Positions 42,050-49,837 of a stretch of 64,000 bases of DNA are shown piece by piece. This DNA comes from JAIBJN01 sp963838795. Lineage in GTDB: Bacteria > Actinomycetota > Thermoleophilia > Gaiellales > Gaiellaceae. Numbering within the stretch: the first letter of the stretch is position 1; every line of letters starts with the position of its first letter. Both the position numbers and the translations under genes were made by a program. Under the pieces are notes generated by a model. It saw only the letters and a program-made list of their open reading frames with translations. It made no database searches and was not told the origin of the DNA. The stretch spans positions 310,001 to 374,000 of the forward strand of contig CAWISL010000011.1 in the NCBI GenBank assembly GCA_963838795.1, in the 5' to 3' direction.

Positions 42050-43629
42050 TGGGCGAGGTCGTCCCGCTTCCGGTACCCGAGCCCGCAGCCGAGGAGCGTC
42101 CGGTGCTCGTCGTCGACTTCGGCGGCCAGTACTCGCAGCTGATCGCTCGGCGGGTGCGGGAATGCCGCGTCTACTCGGAGCTCGTCCACCACACGACGTC
42201 TCCGGCAGCGCTCGCCGCCAGGCGACCGCTCGCGCTCGTCCTCTCCGGCGGACCGGCGTCGGTCTATGCCGAGGGAGCGCCGGAGGCCGATCCCGGGATC
42301 TTCGACCTCGGCATCCCGGTGCTCGGCATCTGCTACGGGATGCAGCTCATGGCGCGGGATCTCGGCGGCCGGGTCGAGCGGACGGACGGGGCCGAGTTCG
42401 GTCGAGCCGAGGTGCGGGTGGAGGCCAGCAGCGAGCTCTTCGGCGGCCTGCCCGCCCAGCAGATCGGCTGGATGAGCCACGGCGACTCGGTGACCGCGGC
42501 GCCGGAAGGCGCGCGCGTCACGGCCGGCTCGCGCGCGACGCCGATCGCCGGCTTCGAGGATCCGGCGCGGGGCCTCTATGGCATCCAGTTCCACCCCGAG
42601 GTGGCGCACACCGAGCACGGCACGGAGATCCTGAAGAACTTCCTCTACCGGGTCGCGGACGCGCCGCCGGTGTGGACGGCCGCCGCCGTGATCGAGGAGG
42701 AAACCGCCAGGATCCGCGCCCAGGTGGGGCGTGAGCGCGTGCTCTGCGGCCTCTCCGGGGGCGTGGACTCGGCCGTGGCGGCGCTGCTCGTCCACAAGGC
42801 GGTCGGGGATCAGCTGACCTGCGTCTTCGTCGACCACGGTCTCCTGCGCAAGGAGGAGGCCGCGCAGGTCGTCGAAACCTTCGGGCGCCACTTCCACGTC
42901 CCGCTTCTCCACGTCGACGCGCGCGAGCGCTTCCTGACGCGGCTCGATGGCGTCACGGACCCGGAGGAGAAGCGCAAGGCGATCGGCGAGGAGTTCATCC
43001 GGGTCTTCGAGCAGGAGGCGCGCACGCTCGGCGACGTGCGCTTCCTCGTCCAGGGGACGCTCTACTCGGACGTGATCGAGTCGGGTGGGTCGGGAGACGG
43101 CGTTGCCGCGACGATCAAGTCCCACCACAACGTCGGCGGCCTCCCGGAGGCGATGGACCTCGAGCTGGTGGAGCCGTTGCGCATGCTCTTCAAGGACGAG
43201 GTTCGCCGCGTCGGCGAGGAGCTCGGGCTCCCGGAGGAGATGGTGTGGCGGCATCCGTTCCCGGGGCCGGGGCTCGCGATCAGGATCATCGGCGAGGTCA
43301 CCGAGGAGCGGCTCGAGACGCTCCGCGAGGCGGACGCGATCCTGCTCGAGGAGGTGCGGCGGGCCGGTCTCTACCGCGAGCTCTGGCAGTGTTTCGCGGT
43401 ACTGCCGGCGATCCGCTCGGTCGGCGTCCAGGGCGACGAGCGAACCTACGCCTATCCGATCGTGATCCGCGCGGTCACGTCCGAGGACGCCATGACCGCC
43501 GACTGGGCGCGCCTGCCCCACGAGCTGCTGGAGACGATCTCGAGCCGCATCATCAACGAGATCCCGGCGGTGAACCGCGTGGCGCTCGACCTCTCCTCGA
43601 AGCCGCCGGCGACGATCGAGTGGGAGTGA
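42049..43629 (+). CDS. guaA: GMP synthase (glutamine-hydrolysing)
   Basis: A 527-residue enzyme amidating XMP to GMP. The N-terminal GATase has ALVLSGGPASVYAEGAPEAD, the nucleophile VLGICYGMQLMARDLGG and FHPEVAHTEHG. The ATP-PPase P-loop is VLCGLSGGVDSAVAALLVHK near residue 230, and the C-terminal dimerisation domain ends VNRVALDLSSKPPATIEWE. The small zinc-ribbon gene overlaps its stop. Confidence 0.97.
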   Translation: MGEVVPLPVPEPAAEERPVLVVDFGGQYSQLIARRVRECRVYSELVHHTTSPAALAARRPLALVLSGGPASVYAEGAPEADPGIFDLGIPVLGICYGMQLMARDLGGRVERTDGAEFGRAEVRVEASSELFGGLPAQQIGWMSHGDSVTAAPEGARVTAGSRATPIAGFEDPARGLYGIQFHPEVAHTEHGTEILKNFLYRVADAPPVWTAAAVIEEETARIRAQVGRERVLCGLSGGVDSAVAALLVHKAVGDQLTCVFVDHGLLRKEEAAQVVETFGRHFHVPLLHVDARERFLTRLDGVTDPEEKRKAIGEEFIRVFEQEARTLGDVRFLVQGTLYSDVIESGGSGDGVAATIKSHHNVGGLPEAMDLELVEPLRMLFKDEVRRVGEELGLPEEMVWRHPFPGPGLAIRIIGEVTEERLETLREADAILLEEVRRAGLYRELWQCFAVLPAIRSVGVQGDERTYAYPIVIRAVTSEDAMTADWARLPHELLETISSRIINEIPAVNRVALDLSSKPPATIEWE

Positions 43630-43781
43630 GCCGCGCGGCGGCCGAGCCGGCGGTGTGTCGCCTGCCTGCGGACGAGGCCCAGGCGGAGGCGACCTGCCCG
43701 CGCTGCGGCGCGGAGATGACGTGGACCAAGGCGAGCTGGCACTGTCTGGCGTGCCGCTACAAGGAAGGCTGCTGCGGCTAG
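43626..43781 (+). CDS. small zinc-ribbon protein
   Basis: A 51-residue protein overlapping the guaA stop by 4 nt (GTGA). It contains CPRCGAEMTWTKASWHCLAC followed by RYKEGCCG, two CxxC-type pairs 15-16 residues apart that would bind one zinc. The N-terminal 20 residues are variable looking. Its role is unknown; cotranscription with guaBA is likely. Confidence 0.72.
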   Translation: MSRAAAEPAVCRLPADEAQAEATCPRCGAEMTWTKASWHCLACRYKEGCCG

Positions 43782-43955
43782 GGCGTTGACGGGGTGGAGC
43801 CTGCGTTCGGGCTCATGTCCCCACCGATCCCGTCCGAGGGGCCACCCAGGCCACCACCCGCTTCGAGCGTAGCGACCCGAAACGCCCGCGTGTGTGACGC
43901 AGCGTGGCGAGAGTGTGCCGGCGACCCCGCGGCGCCCGGCGGATAGCTCCGCCGA
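43782..43955. other. non-coding stretch containing repeat copy 3
   Basis: Together with the adjacent MFS remnant this is the longest gap (about 445 nt) without an intact gene. Besides the repeat at 43838-43892 I see no promoter hexamer at leaderless spacing and no strong hairpin. Confidence 0.5.
43838..43892 (+). repeat. three-copy GC-rich intergenic repeat, copy 3 (diverged)
   Basis: GGGGCCACCCAGGCCACCAC then CCGCTTCGAGCGTAGC; matches copies 1 and 2 (6709, 29952) with scattered substitutions and a 1-nt deletion. Confidence 0.55.
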
Positions 43956-44083
43956 ATGAGCCGCTACCGCCGGACGATCCTCACTCTCGGCACCCTCGCC
44001 CAGGCGAGCTACTCGGCCGTCTTCCCCGGGAGTCCCGTCCTGGCGCCGCAGCTTCGAGGCGAGTACGAGCTCCTCGCTCACAC
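43956..44083 (+). pseudogene. remnant of an MFS transporter N-terminus
   Basis: ATG 43956 opens RRTILTLGTLAQASYSAVFP then GSPVLAPQLRGEYEL, which looks like the first transmembrane helix and loop of an MFS permease. From about residue 40 the frame loses hydrophobicity and runs into the antisense of the next gene. The rest of the transporter is gone. Boundaries are approximate. Confidence 0.5.
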
Positions 44084-44226
44084 AGATCGGGATCTCGTGG
44101 AACGGGCTCACTTCACGGCGACCGCCGAGCTGGCGGGCCGCAGCCGCCCAGGGGCGGCGCTCGGCTTTCAGCAGACGGCTCTTGCCGTCGCCTCGGGCCT
44201 CGCGCCGCCCCTCGCTGGAGCGGGGC

Positions 44227-44802
44227 TCAGGCGACGGATTCTCGTCTAGGCCTCGCCCACAAGAGAGCGGTCGACAGGACCAGCAGGGCGACCACGCCGC
44301 CGGCCACCGGCCAGATCGGGAAGCCCGCGCCGCCATCGACTGCCGCGGTCGGGACGGGCGTCGCCGGGCTCGGGCCGGAGGGCGTGCCCCCGCCGGCGGG
44401 CCCGCCGACCGCGACGGCGGTGAAGGTGTGCGTCTGGGCGCACGGAACAGGCCTCCCGCCTTCGCTCGAGAAATCGTCGTACACCTCGTAGCGCCAGCTT
44501 CCCGCGCTCGGGAAGACGACGTTGGCCACGAAGACCTCGGGATTCTTCGTGCCTCGAGCGACAAAGGTCCGCGCCGCGCCCGTCTCCGTGTTCACGATCG
44601 TGACCGTGGGCCGGGCGGTCTCTGCGTTGGGGAGCGCGTTGAGCCCGTGCTGGAGCACCGTGAGCTCCGCTGTCCACGTCGTGCCGGGGGCGATTCCCGC
44701 CGGGGGCGGGGCGAGGCCCACGGTGGCCATGCACCCTGCGCTCGCCGCGCCCGCCTGGACAAGAGCGCCGACGAGAACCGCTGTGATCAGGATTCGTTTC
44801 AT
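44227..44802 (-). CDS. secreted, C-terminally membrane-anchored protein of unknown function
   Basis: A 191-residue protein with a signal peptide (ILITAVLVGALVQAGAASAG), an Ig-like/YtkA-like beta domain (APGTTWTAELTVLQHGLNAL, SAGSWRYEVYDDFSS), a Pro/Gly/Ala linker, and a C-terminal membrane segment (WPVAGGVVALLVLSTALLWA) with a positively charged tail. Topology resembles YcnI in this window, but no copper ligand pattern is clear. ATG 44802 has GAGAGGAGGAA upstream. Confidence 0.75.
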   Translation of the reverse strand: MKRILITAVLVGALVQAGAASAGCMATVGLAPPPAGIAPGTTWTAELTVLQHGLNALPNAETARPTVTIVNTETGAARTFVARGTKNPEVFVANVVFPSAGSWRYEVYDDFSSEGGRPVPCAQTHTFTAVAVGGPAGGGTPSGPSPATPVPTAAVDGGAGFPIWPVAGGVVALLVLSTALLWARPRRESVA

Positions 44803-44856
44803 GCGATTCCTCCTCTCACGGCTACTACTCCTGCCAGGCCAGCCGGGTTCCCGTCG

Positions 44857-45120
44857 TCAGCGAATCGAGAAGCCGACGAGGCCCTCCTCGTCCTCCTCGA
44901 ACAGCTCGACGCGCTCGACGAACGCCCCCGGCGGCCCTCGGTGGACGAAGGCGACGAGCGGCTCGACGGCCTCCGGCGGGCCTTCGAAGACGGCTTCGAC
45001 CGTCCCCTCCCACGTGTTCCGGACCCAGCCTTTCAGACCGTGCTCGAGGGCGAGCCGGCGGGTCGTGTCCCGAAAGAACACGCCCTGCACCCGGCCGTGG
45101 ACGATGATCCGGCGTCTCAT
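44857..45120 (-). CDS. acylphosphatase
   Basis: An 87-residue enzyme hydrolysing acyl phosphates. The catalytic loop VHGRVQGVFFRDTTRRLALE contains the active Arg, and the catalytic Asn lies in GWVRNTWEGTVEAVFEGP. It ends EGLVGFSIR. ATG 45120 overlaps the MFS stop as ATGA. Confidence 0.94.
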   Translation of the reverse strand: MRRRIIVHGRVQGVFFRDTTRRLALEHGLKGWVRNTWEGTVEAVFEGPPEAVEPLVAFVHRGPPGAFVERVELFEEDEEGLVGFSIR

Positions 45121-46244
45121 CGGTAGCGACCGAACCAGGGCGCGATCGAGACGGCGAGGAGGGCGGAGAAGCCCGCGGCCAGCAGGAACGGAAGGCGCGT
45201 GTCCACGTTGAAGAGAGGAACGTAGACGAGCGGAGCGAGCGCGACGCCGGCGAACTTGAAGGCGCTGTAGGCGGAGGTCGCGCCGGCGCGGTTCTCCGGG
45301 AAGGACTCGACCGCGATCGTGTTCAGCCCGGCCCAGACGAACGCCGAGGCGCAGCCGATCCCGAAGAAGACGAGCCCGAGGCTCCACGGGCCCGGCGCGA
45401 CGACGAGGCCGAGGACGCCGGCCGTGCACGCGATCGCGCCGGCGAGGGCGGTCGCCGGGCGGCCCGCGCGGTCGACGACCGTACCGGCATAGCGTCCCAG
45501 CAGGATGCCCCCGACGCCGTAGCCGGCGATCAGCAGGCCGCGGGCGCCCGACCCGAGGTCGAACTCCTCTGCGCCTACGAGGACGAGCACGAAGCCGATT
45601 CCGGTGAAACCCAGGTAGCCGAGCGCGGCCTGCGTGGCCAGGAGCGCGATCCACCGGTTGAGAAGCGAACGGAGCGACGCGCGCCCGCTCGTTCCCGTCT
45701 GCCTCTCCGCAGCTCCCAGCGTCTGGCGTGGGAGGGCGAGCACGACCGAGACGACGGCAACGAGTACGAAGGCGAGCCGCCACGAGATCTCCCCGAGCAG
45801 CCCGCCGAGAATCGGCCCCAGCGTCAGGCCGGCGGTCTGCGCGGCCGCGAACGTCCCCACCGTCCGGCCGAGCACGGCCGGCGCGACCACCTCCGAGAGC
45901 GCCGCGAGGAGGATCGGGGAGAGGAAGGCGTTGGCGCTGCCCATCGCCGCGCGCGCGGCGAGGAAGGTCCAGATGTCGGGCGCGAGCGCGCAGGCGACCG
46001 CGGCCGCTGCAAACGCGATGTACCCACCCCGGACGACACGCCGCGGCCCCAGCCGCTCGGCCAGCGTTCCCGAGACGAGTTGGAGCACCGCGAAGGGGAC
46101 CATGTACGCAGTGATCGCAGCGGCGACCTGCGCGATGGAGGCGTCGAGCCCCTCGGCGACGTTGGGGATGAGGGCGACGAGCATGGCCCCCCCGAACGGG
46201 CCCAGGAAGCCGCCGACGTAGAGCGGGAAGGTGATCCGGCGCAC
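45117..46244 (-). CDS. MFS transporter
   Basis: A 375-residue, 12-helix major facilitator. The cytoplasmic loop-2 motif appears as GTLAERLGPRRVVRGG near residue 65, its weaker counterpart as GTVVDRAGRPATALAG; motif C-like GLTLGPILGGLLGEISWR lies in helix 5, typical of drug/H+ antiporters. The substrate is unknown. GTG 46244 follows TAGCCT by 8 nt. It is coupled to the acylphosphatase gene and divergent from another MFS gene. Confidence 0.87.
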   Translation of the reverse strand: MRRITFPLYVGGFLGPFGGAMLVALIPNVAEGLDASIAQVAAAITAYMVPFAVLQLVSGTLAERLGPRRVVRGGYIAFAAAAVACALAPDIWTFLAARAAMGSANAFLSPILLAALSEVVAPAVLGRTVGTFAAAQTAGLTLGPILGGLLGEISWRLAFVLVAVVSVVLALPRQTLGAAERQTGTSGRASLRSLLNRWIALLATQAALGYLGFTGIGFVLVLVGAEEFDLGSGARGLLIAGYGVGGILLGRYAGTVVDRAGRPATALAGAIACTAGVLGLVVAPGPWSLGLVFFGIGCASAFVWAGLNTIAVESFPENRAGATSAYSAFKFAGVALAPLVYVPLFNVDTRLPFLLAAGFSALLAVSIAPWFGRYR

Positions 46245-46252
46245 GCGGCGGA

Positions 46253-46258
46253 AGGCTA
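46253..46258 (-). promoter_or_regulatory. -10 element (TAGCCT) of the minus-strand MFS gene
   Basis: TAGCCT on the minus strand ends 8 nt before GTG 46244. Confidence 0.5.
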
Positions 46259-46289
46259 CGCGCGTTACCGGCCGCGTTATCCGCCTCAG

Positions 46290-46295
46290 TAGGCT
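46290..46295 (+). promoter_or_regulatory. -10 element (TAGGCT) of the plus-strand MFS gene
   Basis: TAGGCT ends 7 nt before GTG 46303; the two divergent MFS promoters are 31 nt apart. Confidence 0.5.
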
Positions 46296-46302
46296 TAGCG
46301 CC

Positions 46303-47556
46303 GTGTCGCTCTCCCGTGAACAGCTGCCGATCAGGCGGAACACCGCGCTCCTCTCAGCCGCGCTCGCGGCCAACTCGGGGATGCTCCAACTTTCGGCGGC
46401 CGTCGCCTCCCTCACGTTCGTGCTCGTCACAGGAGTCAGGGGCCTGCTGGGGCTCGGCCCGGCGATCGTGCTTGCCTCAGGGGCGCTCGCCGCGTTCCCG
46501 GCCGGGCGGGCGATGGACCGCTTCGGCCGCGTGCCCGTCCTCGCGACGGGCTTCGTCGTCGGCGCGCTGGGAGGTGGTCTGGCGGCTCTCGGTAGCGCCC
46601 TCGACTCCGCCTTTCCGGTCTTCCTCGGGCTGGTCTTCGTCGGGACGGCGGGCGGGACGTCGCTCCTCGCCCGCGCGGCCGCCGGTGACATGTACCCGCC
46701 GGAGCGTCGCGCGCGCGGGATTGCCCTCGTCCTTGTCGGGGCGGTCTTCGGCGCAATTCTTGGCCCGGCGGTTTTCAGCCCTCTCCTCTCGGGCCGAGAG
46801 CTCGACGGCGATTCGCTTGCGCTCCTGTGGCTCGCCGGCTCATGCTTCATGCTCGCCGGCCTGGCGCTCGTGCTCTTCGTGCGCCCCGACCCGAAGCGCA
46901 TCGCCGAGCTCCTCGCCGCGGGCACGCCTGCTGCCGAGCCGCGGCCGCCGGCGCCGCTCAAGGAGATCCTGCGGCGGCGTGGCGTGATCCCTTCGATTCT
47001 CGCCGCGCAGGCGAGCTTCGGCGTCATGGTGGGCCTGATGACCCTCACCGGCGCCGTCGTCGTCGACCATCACGATCATTCGGGCGAGGCGGTCTTCCCG
47101 ATCATCGGCGCGCATGTCCTCGGGATGTACGCGCTCGTGCTCGTCGTCGGCGACGTGATCGACCGAATCGGGCGATCGCCGGCGCTCGTGAGCGGCTTGT
47201 CGATCATGGCTGCCTCCTCGATCAGCCTGCTCTGGATCGCCAGCGTGCCGGCCACGGCCCTCGCCCTCTTCGGCCTCGGCCTCGGCTGGAGTCTTTCCTT
47301 CGTCGCCGCGACCGCCCAGCTCGCCGACTGCTCGCTGCCGTGGGAGCGCGGAAAGCTGCTCGGCTTCAACGACCTGCTCTCCGGGATGACCGGCGCGGCC
47401 CTCGCGCTTCTCGGCGGCTATGCGCTGACCGCGATCGGCGTGGCGGCGCTCGCCATCGGCGCGGCAGTGCTGGTCGTGTTCCCCGCCTTGTGGATCGGCC
47501 GGCGCGGCTTCGGCCGCCCGCTCGACGTCGAGGCGAGCCCCACCGCGGCCGATTAG
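46303..47556 (+). CDS. MFS transporter
   Basis: A 417-residue major facilitator with about 12 membrane segments: the loop-2 motif AGRAMDRFGRVPVLATGF near residue 68, LVGAVFGAILGPAVFSPLLS, the His-rich segment VVVDHHDHSGEAVFPIIGAH and VIDRIGRSPALVSGLSI for the second half. The HHDH cluster in a loop is unusual and could bind metal (inference). The substrate is unknown. GTG 46303 is a leaderless-type start. Confidence 0.87.
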   Translation: MSLSREQLPIRRNTALLSAALAANSGMLQLSAAVASLTFVLVTGVRGLLGLGPAIVLASGALAAFPAGRAMDRFGRVPVLATGFVVGALGGGLAALGSALDSAFPVFLGLVFVGTAGGTSLLARAAAGDMYPPERRARGIALVLVGAVFGAILGPAVFSPLLSGRELDGDSLALLWLAGSCFMLAGLALVLFVRPDPKRIAELLAAGTPAAEPRPPAPLKEILRRRGVIPSILAAQASFGVMVGLMTLTGAVVVDHHDHSGEAVFPIIGAHVLGMYALVLVVGDVIDRIGRSPALVSGLSIMAASSISLLWIASVPATALALFGLGLGWSLSFVAATAQLADCSLPWERGKLLGFNDLLSGMTGAALALLGGYALTAIGVAALAIGAAVLVVFPALWIGRRGFGRPLDVEASPTAAD

Positions 47557-47564
47557 AGGCCTGC

Positions 47565-47570
47565 TAGAAT
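47565..47570 (+). promoter_or_regulatory. -10 element (TAGAAT) of the rplM-rpsI operon
   Basis: TAGAAT lies 40 nt before ATG 47611, giving a real 5' UTR of about 34 nt, unlike most genes here. Confidence 0.55.
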
Positions 47571-47577
47571 CCGCGCT

Positions 47578-47598
47578 CGGCGGACGCCCTGTCCGCCG
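47578..47598 (+). promoter_or_regulatory. hairpin in the rplM 5' leader
   Basis: CGGCGGAC-GCCCT-GTCCGCCG is a perfect 8-bp stem followed by ATTTTC, right at the start of the rplM mRNA. It could be a ribosomal-protein autoregulatory site or an attenuator (inference). Confidence 0.45.
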
Positions 47599-47610
47599 AT
47601 TTTCTGTGTG

Positions 47611-48042
47611 ATGAAGACCTATTCCGCCAAGCCGAAGGAAATCGAGCAGCGCTGGTATGTCGTCGATGCCGACGGCCAGACTCTCGGGCGTCTCGCGACG
47701 CGCATCGCGGACACCCTCCGCGGCAAGCGCAAGCCGCAGTTCACCCCGCACATCGACACGGGCGACTTCGTGGTCGTGGTCAACGCGGAGAAGATCGCGG
47801 TGACGGGCAAGAAGCTCGAGCAGAAGCGCTACTACCGCCACTCGGGCTATCCGGGCGGCCTGCGCTCGCGGACGCTCGCCGAGCAGCTCGAGCGGCGCCC
47901 TACCGAGGTCATTCGCAAGGCCGTCAAGGGCATGCTCCCCCGCAACCGGCTGGCGCGCAGGCAGATCACGAAGCTCAAGGTGTATGCGGGCCCGGCGCAT
48001 CCGCACGAGGCCCAGAACCCTCAACCCTTGCCGCTCGACTGA
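47611..48042 (+). CDS. rplM: 50S ribosomal protein L13
   Basis: A 143-residue ribosomal protein: KTYSAKPKEIEQRWYVVDAD, GQTLGRLATRIADTLRGKRK, DFVVVVNAEKIAVTGKKLEQ, YYRHSGYPGGL and AVKGMLPRNRLARRQITKLK. ATG 47611 is chosen over GTG 47608 next to it. It is 2 nt from rpsI, the usual L13-S9 operon. Confidence 0.97.
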   Translation: MKTYSAKPKEIEQRWYVVDADGQTLGRLATRIADTLRGKRKPQFTPHIDTGDFVVVVNAEKIAVTGKKLEQKRYYRHSGYPGGLRSRTLAEQLERRPTEVIRKAVKGMLPRNRLARRQITKLKVYAGPAHPHEAQNPQPLPLD

Positions 48043-48044
48043 CG

Positions 48045-48440
48045 ATGAGCGAGATCGCGCAGTACCAGGGCACCGGCAAGCGCAAGACGTCCGTCGCGCG
48101 CGTGATTCTGCGCCCGGGCGACGGCGCGACCTGGATCAACGGGCGGTCGATCGAGTCGTACTTCCCGCGGGAGGCCCTGCGCACGACGGCGGTCGCGCCG
48201 CTCAAGGTCGCAGGCGCGGAGGGGCGCTTCGACATCCGCGCCAGAATCCGCGGCGGCGGTCCGTCCGGCCAGGCCGGGGCGCTGCGACACGGCATCGCCC
48301 GCGCGCTCGTCGAGGCCGATCCCGAGCTCCGCGGGGTGCTCAAGCGCGAGGGCTTTCTCACGCGCGACGCCCGCATCGTCGAGCGCAAGAAGGCCGGCCT
48401 CCACAAAGCCCGCAAGGCGCCGCAGTTCTCGAAGAGGTGA
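48045..48440 (+). CDS. rpsI: 30S ribosomal protein S9
   Basis: A 131-residue ribosomal protein: YQGTGKRKTSVARVILRPGD, IRGGGPSGQAGALRHGIARA and the basic C-terminus FLTRDARIVERKKAGLHKAR with the terminal KR that reaches the P-site tRNA. It lies directly after rplM and just before glmM. Confidence 0.97.
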   Translation: MSEIAQYQGTGKRKTSVARVILRPGDGATWINGRSIESYFPREALRTTAVAPLKVAGAEGRFDIRARIRGGGPSGQAGALRHGIARALVEADPELRGVLKREGFLTRDARIVERKKAGLHKARKAPQFSKR

Positions 48441-48444
48441 GTCG

Positions 48445-49716
48445 CTGGCTAGGCGGCTGTTCGGAACCGACGGGGTTCGGGGGGTCGTCGGCGAGGATCT
48501 GACCGAGGAGCTGGTGGAGCGGTTAGGGCGGGCGTTCGCACGCTGGAGCGGAAACGCAGGCGTGCTCGTCGGCCGCGACACTCGAGCGTCCGGGCCGTTG
48601 TTGGAGAGGGCGCTGGCTGCTGGCCTCTCGCTCGGCGGCTCCGACGTCCGGCTCGGCGGAGTGCTCCCGACGCCGGCCGTCGCGCTGCTCGCCGAAGACG
48701 CGGGCGCCGTCGTCTCGGCGTCCCACAACCCTGCCGAGTACAACGGGGTCAAGTTCTTCCGTGGCGGGTGGAAGCTAGGGGACGCGGAGGAAGAGGGGAT
48801 CGAGGCGCTCGTCGATGACGAAGGCGAAGCTGGCTCGCTTGGCCAGGTGCGGCCGGCTCCAGGGCTGATGGCCGGCTACGTCGACCTCGTCTGCGACCGG
48901 TTCGGAGCTCCGCTCCAGGGCCTGCGCGTCGTCTTGGACTGCGCCAACGGCGCCATGGTCGAGGCCGCCCCGGCCGCCTTCGAGCGGCTCGGCGCGGAGA
49001 TCTCCGTGGTCGGCGCCTCCCCGGACGGGACAAACATCAACGACGGCTGCGGAGCGACCGACCTCCGCCTCCTCGCACAGGTCGTGCCCGAGGAGGGCGC
49101 CGACCTCGGCGTCGCCTTCGACGGGGACGGCGATCGCATGCTTGCCGTCGATGCCTCTGGGAACGAGGTGGACGGCGACCAGATCCTCGCCGTCCTCGCG
49201 CTCCACCTCGGAGTCGACGTGGTCGCCGTCACGCAGATGACAAATCTTGGCTTCCATCGGCTGATGGCCGATAGCGGCGTCCGCGTGCTCACGACCGACG
49301 TAGGGGACCGCTACGTCCTGGAGGCCCTGCGAGCCGAGGGGGGCATCCTCGGCGGTGAGCAGTCGGGCCACGTTCTCTACCTCGACGGCCATGTGACCGG
49401 AGACGGGCTGGTCGCCGGGCTCCTGCTCTGCCGCGCGGTCGTCGAGCAGGATCGACCGCTCGCTGAGATGGCAGGGGTGATGCCGCGCTACCCGCAGGTG
49501 AAAGAGAACGTCCGGGTTCGGACGAAGGCCCTTCCGGCGAGCGTCCTCGAGGAGGCCGACCGCCTGGTCGACGAGCTCGAGGGCCGCGGCCGCGTGCTCG
49601 TGCGCCCTTCGGGGACTGAGCCCGTCGTGCGGGTGCTCGCGGAGGCGGAAACGGAGGAGGAAGCGCGCCGTCTCTGTGGTACCATTCTCTCTCTCGTTCA
49701 GAGAGAGCTCGGCTAG
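48445..49716 (+). CDS. glmM: phosphoglucosamine mutase (CTG start)
   Basis: A 423-residue enzyme interconverting glucosamine-6- and glucosamine-1-phosphate. The hallmark N-terminus LARRLFGTDGVRGVVGEDLT is in frame only from CTG 48445, with GAGGTGA (the rpsI end) 4 nt upstream; the first canonical codon, GTG 48514, would delete the sugar-binding GTDGVRG. The phosphoserine loop is AVVSASHNPAEYNG, the Mg site GVAFDGDGDRMLAVD and the phosphate-binding loop VRPSGTEPVVRVLAEA. Confidence 0.93.
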   Translation: MARRLFGTDGVRGVVGEDLTEELVERLGRAFARWSGNAGVLVGRDTRASGPLLERALAAGLSLGGSDVRLGGVLPTPAVALLAEDAGAVVSASHNPAEYNGVKFFRGGWKLGDAEEEGIEALVDDEGEAGSLGQVRPAPGLMAGYVDLVCDRFGAPLQGLRVVLDCANGAMVEAAPAAFERLGAEISVVGASPDGTNINDGCGATDLRLLAQVVPEEGADLGVAFDGDGDRMLAVDASGNEVDGDQILAVLALHLGVDVVAVTQMTNLGFHRLMADSGVRVLTTDVGDRYVLEALRAEGGILGGEQSGHVLYLDGHVTGDGLVAGLLLCRAVVEQDRPLAEMAGVMPRYPQVKENVRVRTKALPASVLEEADRLVDELEGRGRVLVRPSGTEPVVRVLAEAETEEEARRLCGTILSLVQRELG

Positions 49717-49837
49717 GACAGCAGCCGGGCTCGCGTCTTTTCGTCTCGTTTTTCGGGAACGTTCACGCTCCACGGCAGGTCGAAAGGGAGATAGCCGGGT
49801 CGGGACACCGGCGAGAGGACGGGAGGGGGGTGTTCGA
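49717..49837 (+). other. glmM-glmS intergenic region
   Basis: A 121-nt gap with T-runs (CTTTTCG, GTTTTTCGG) near 49739 and a very strong purine-rich ribosome site (GGGAGGGGGG) before GTG 49838. I see no glmS-ribozyme-like fold. Confidence 0.4.

Noticed and set aside
43956..44249. 97-codon frame as a complete gene
   Set aside because: Only the first 40 residues look like an MFS permease; the rest is antisense to the secreted-protein gene and lacks hydrophobic segments.
49717..49837. Possible glmS ribozyme upstream of glmS
   Set aside because: That ribozyme is characteristic of Bacillota and I could not find its pseudoknotted core; the gap shows only T-runs and a strong ribosome site.
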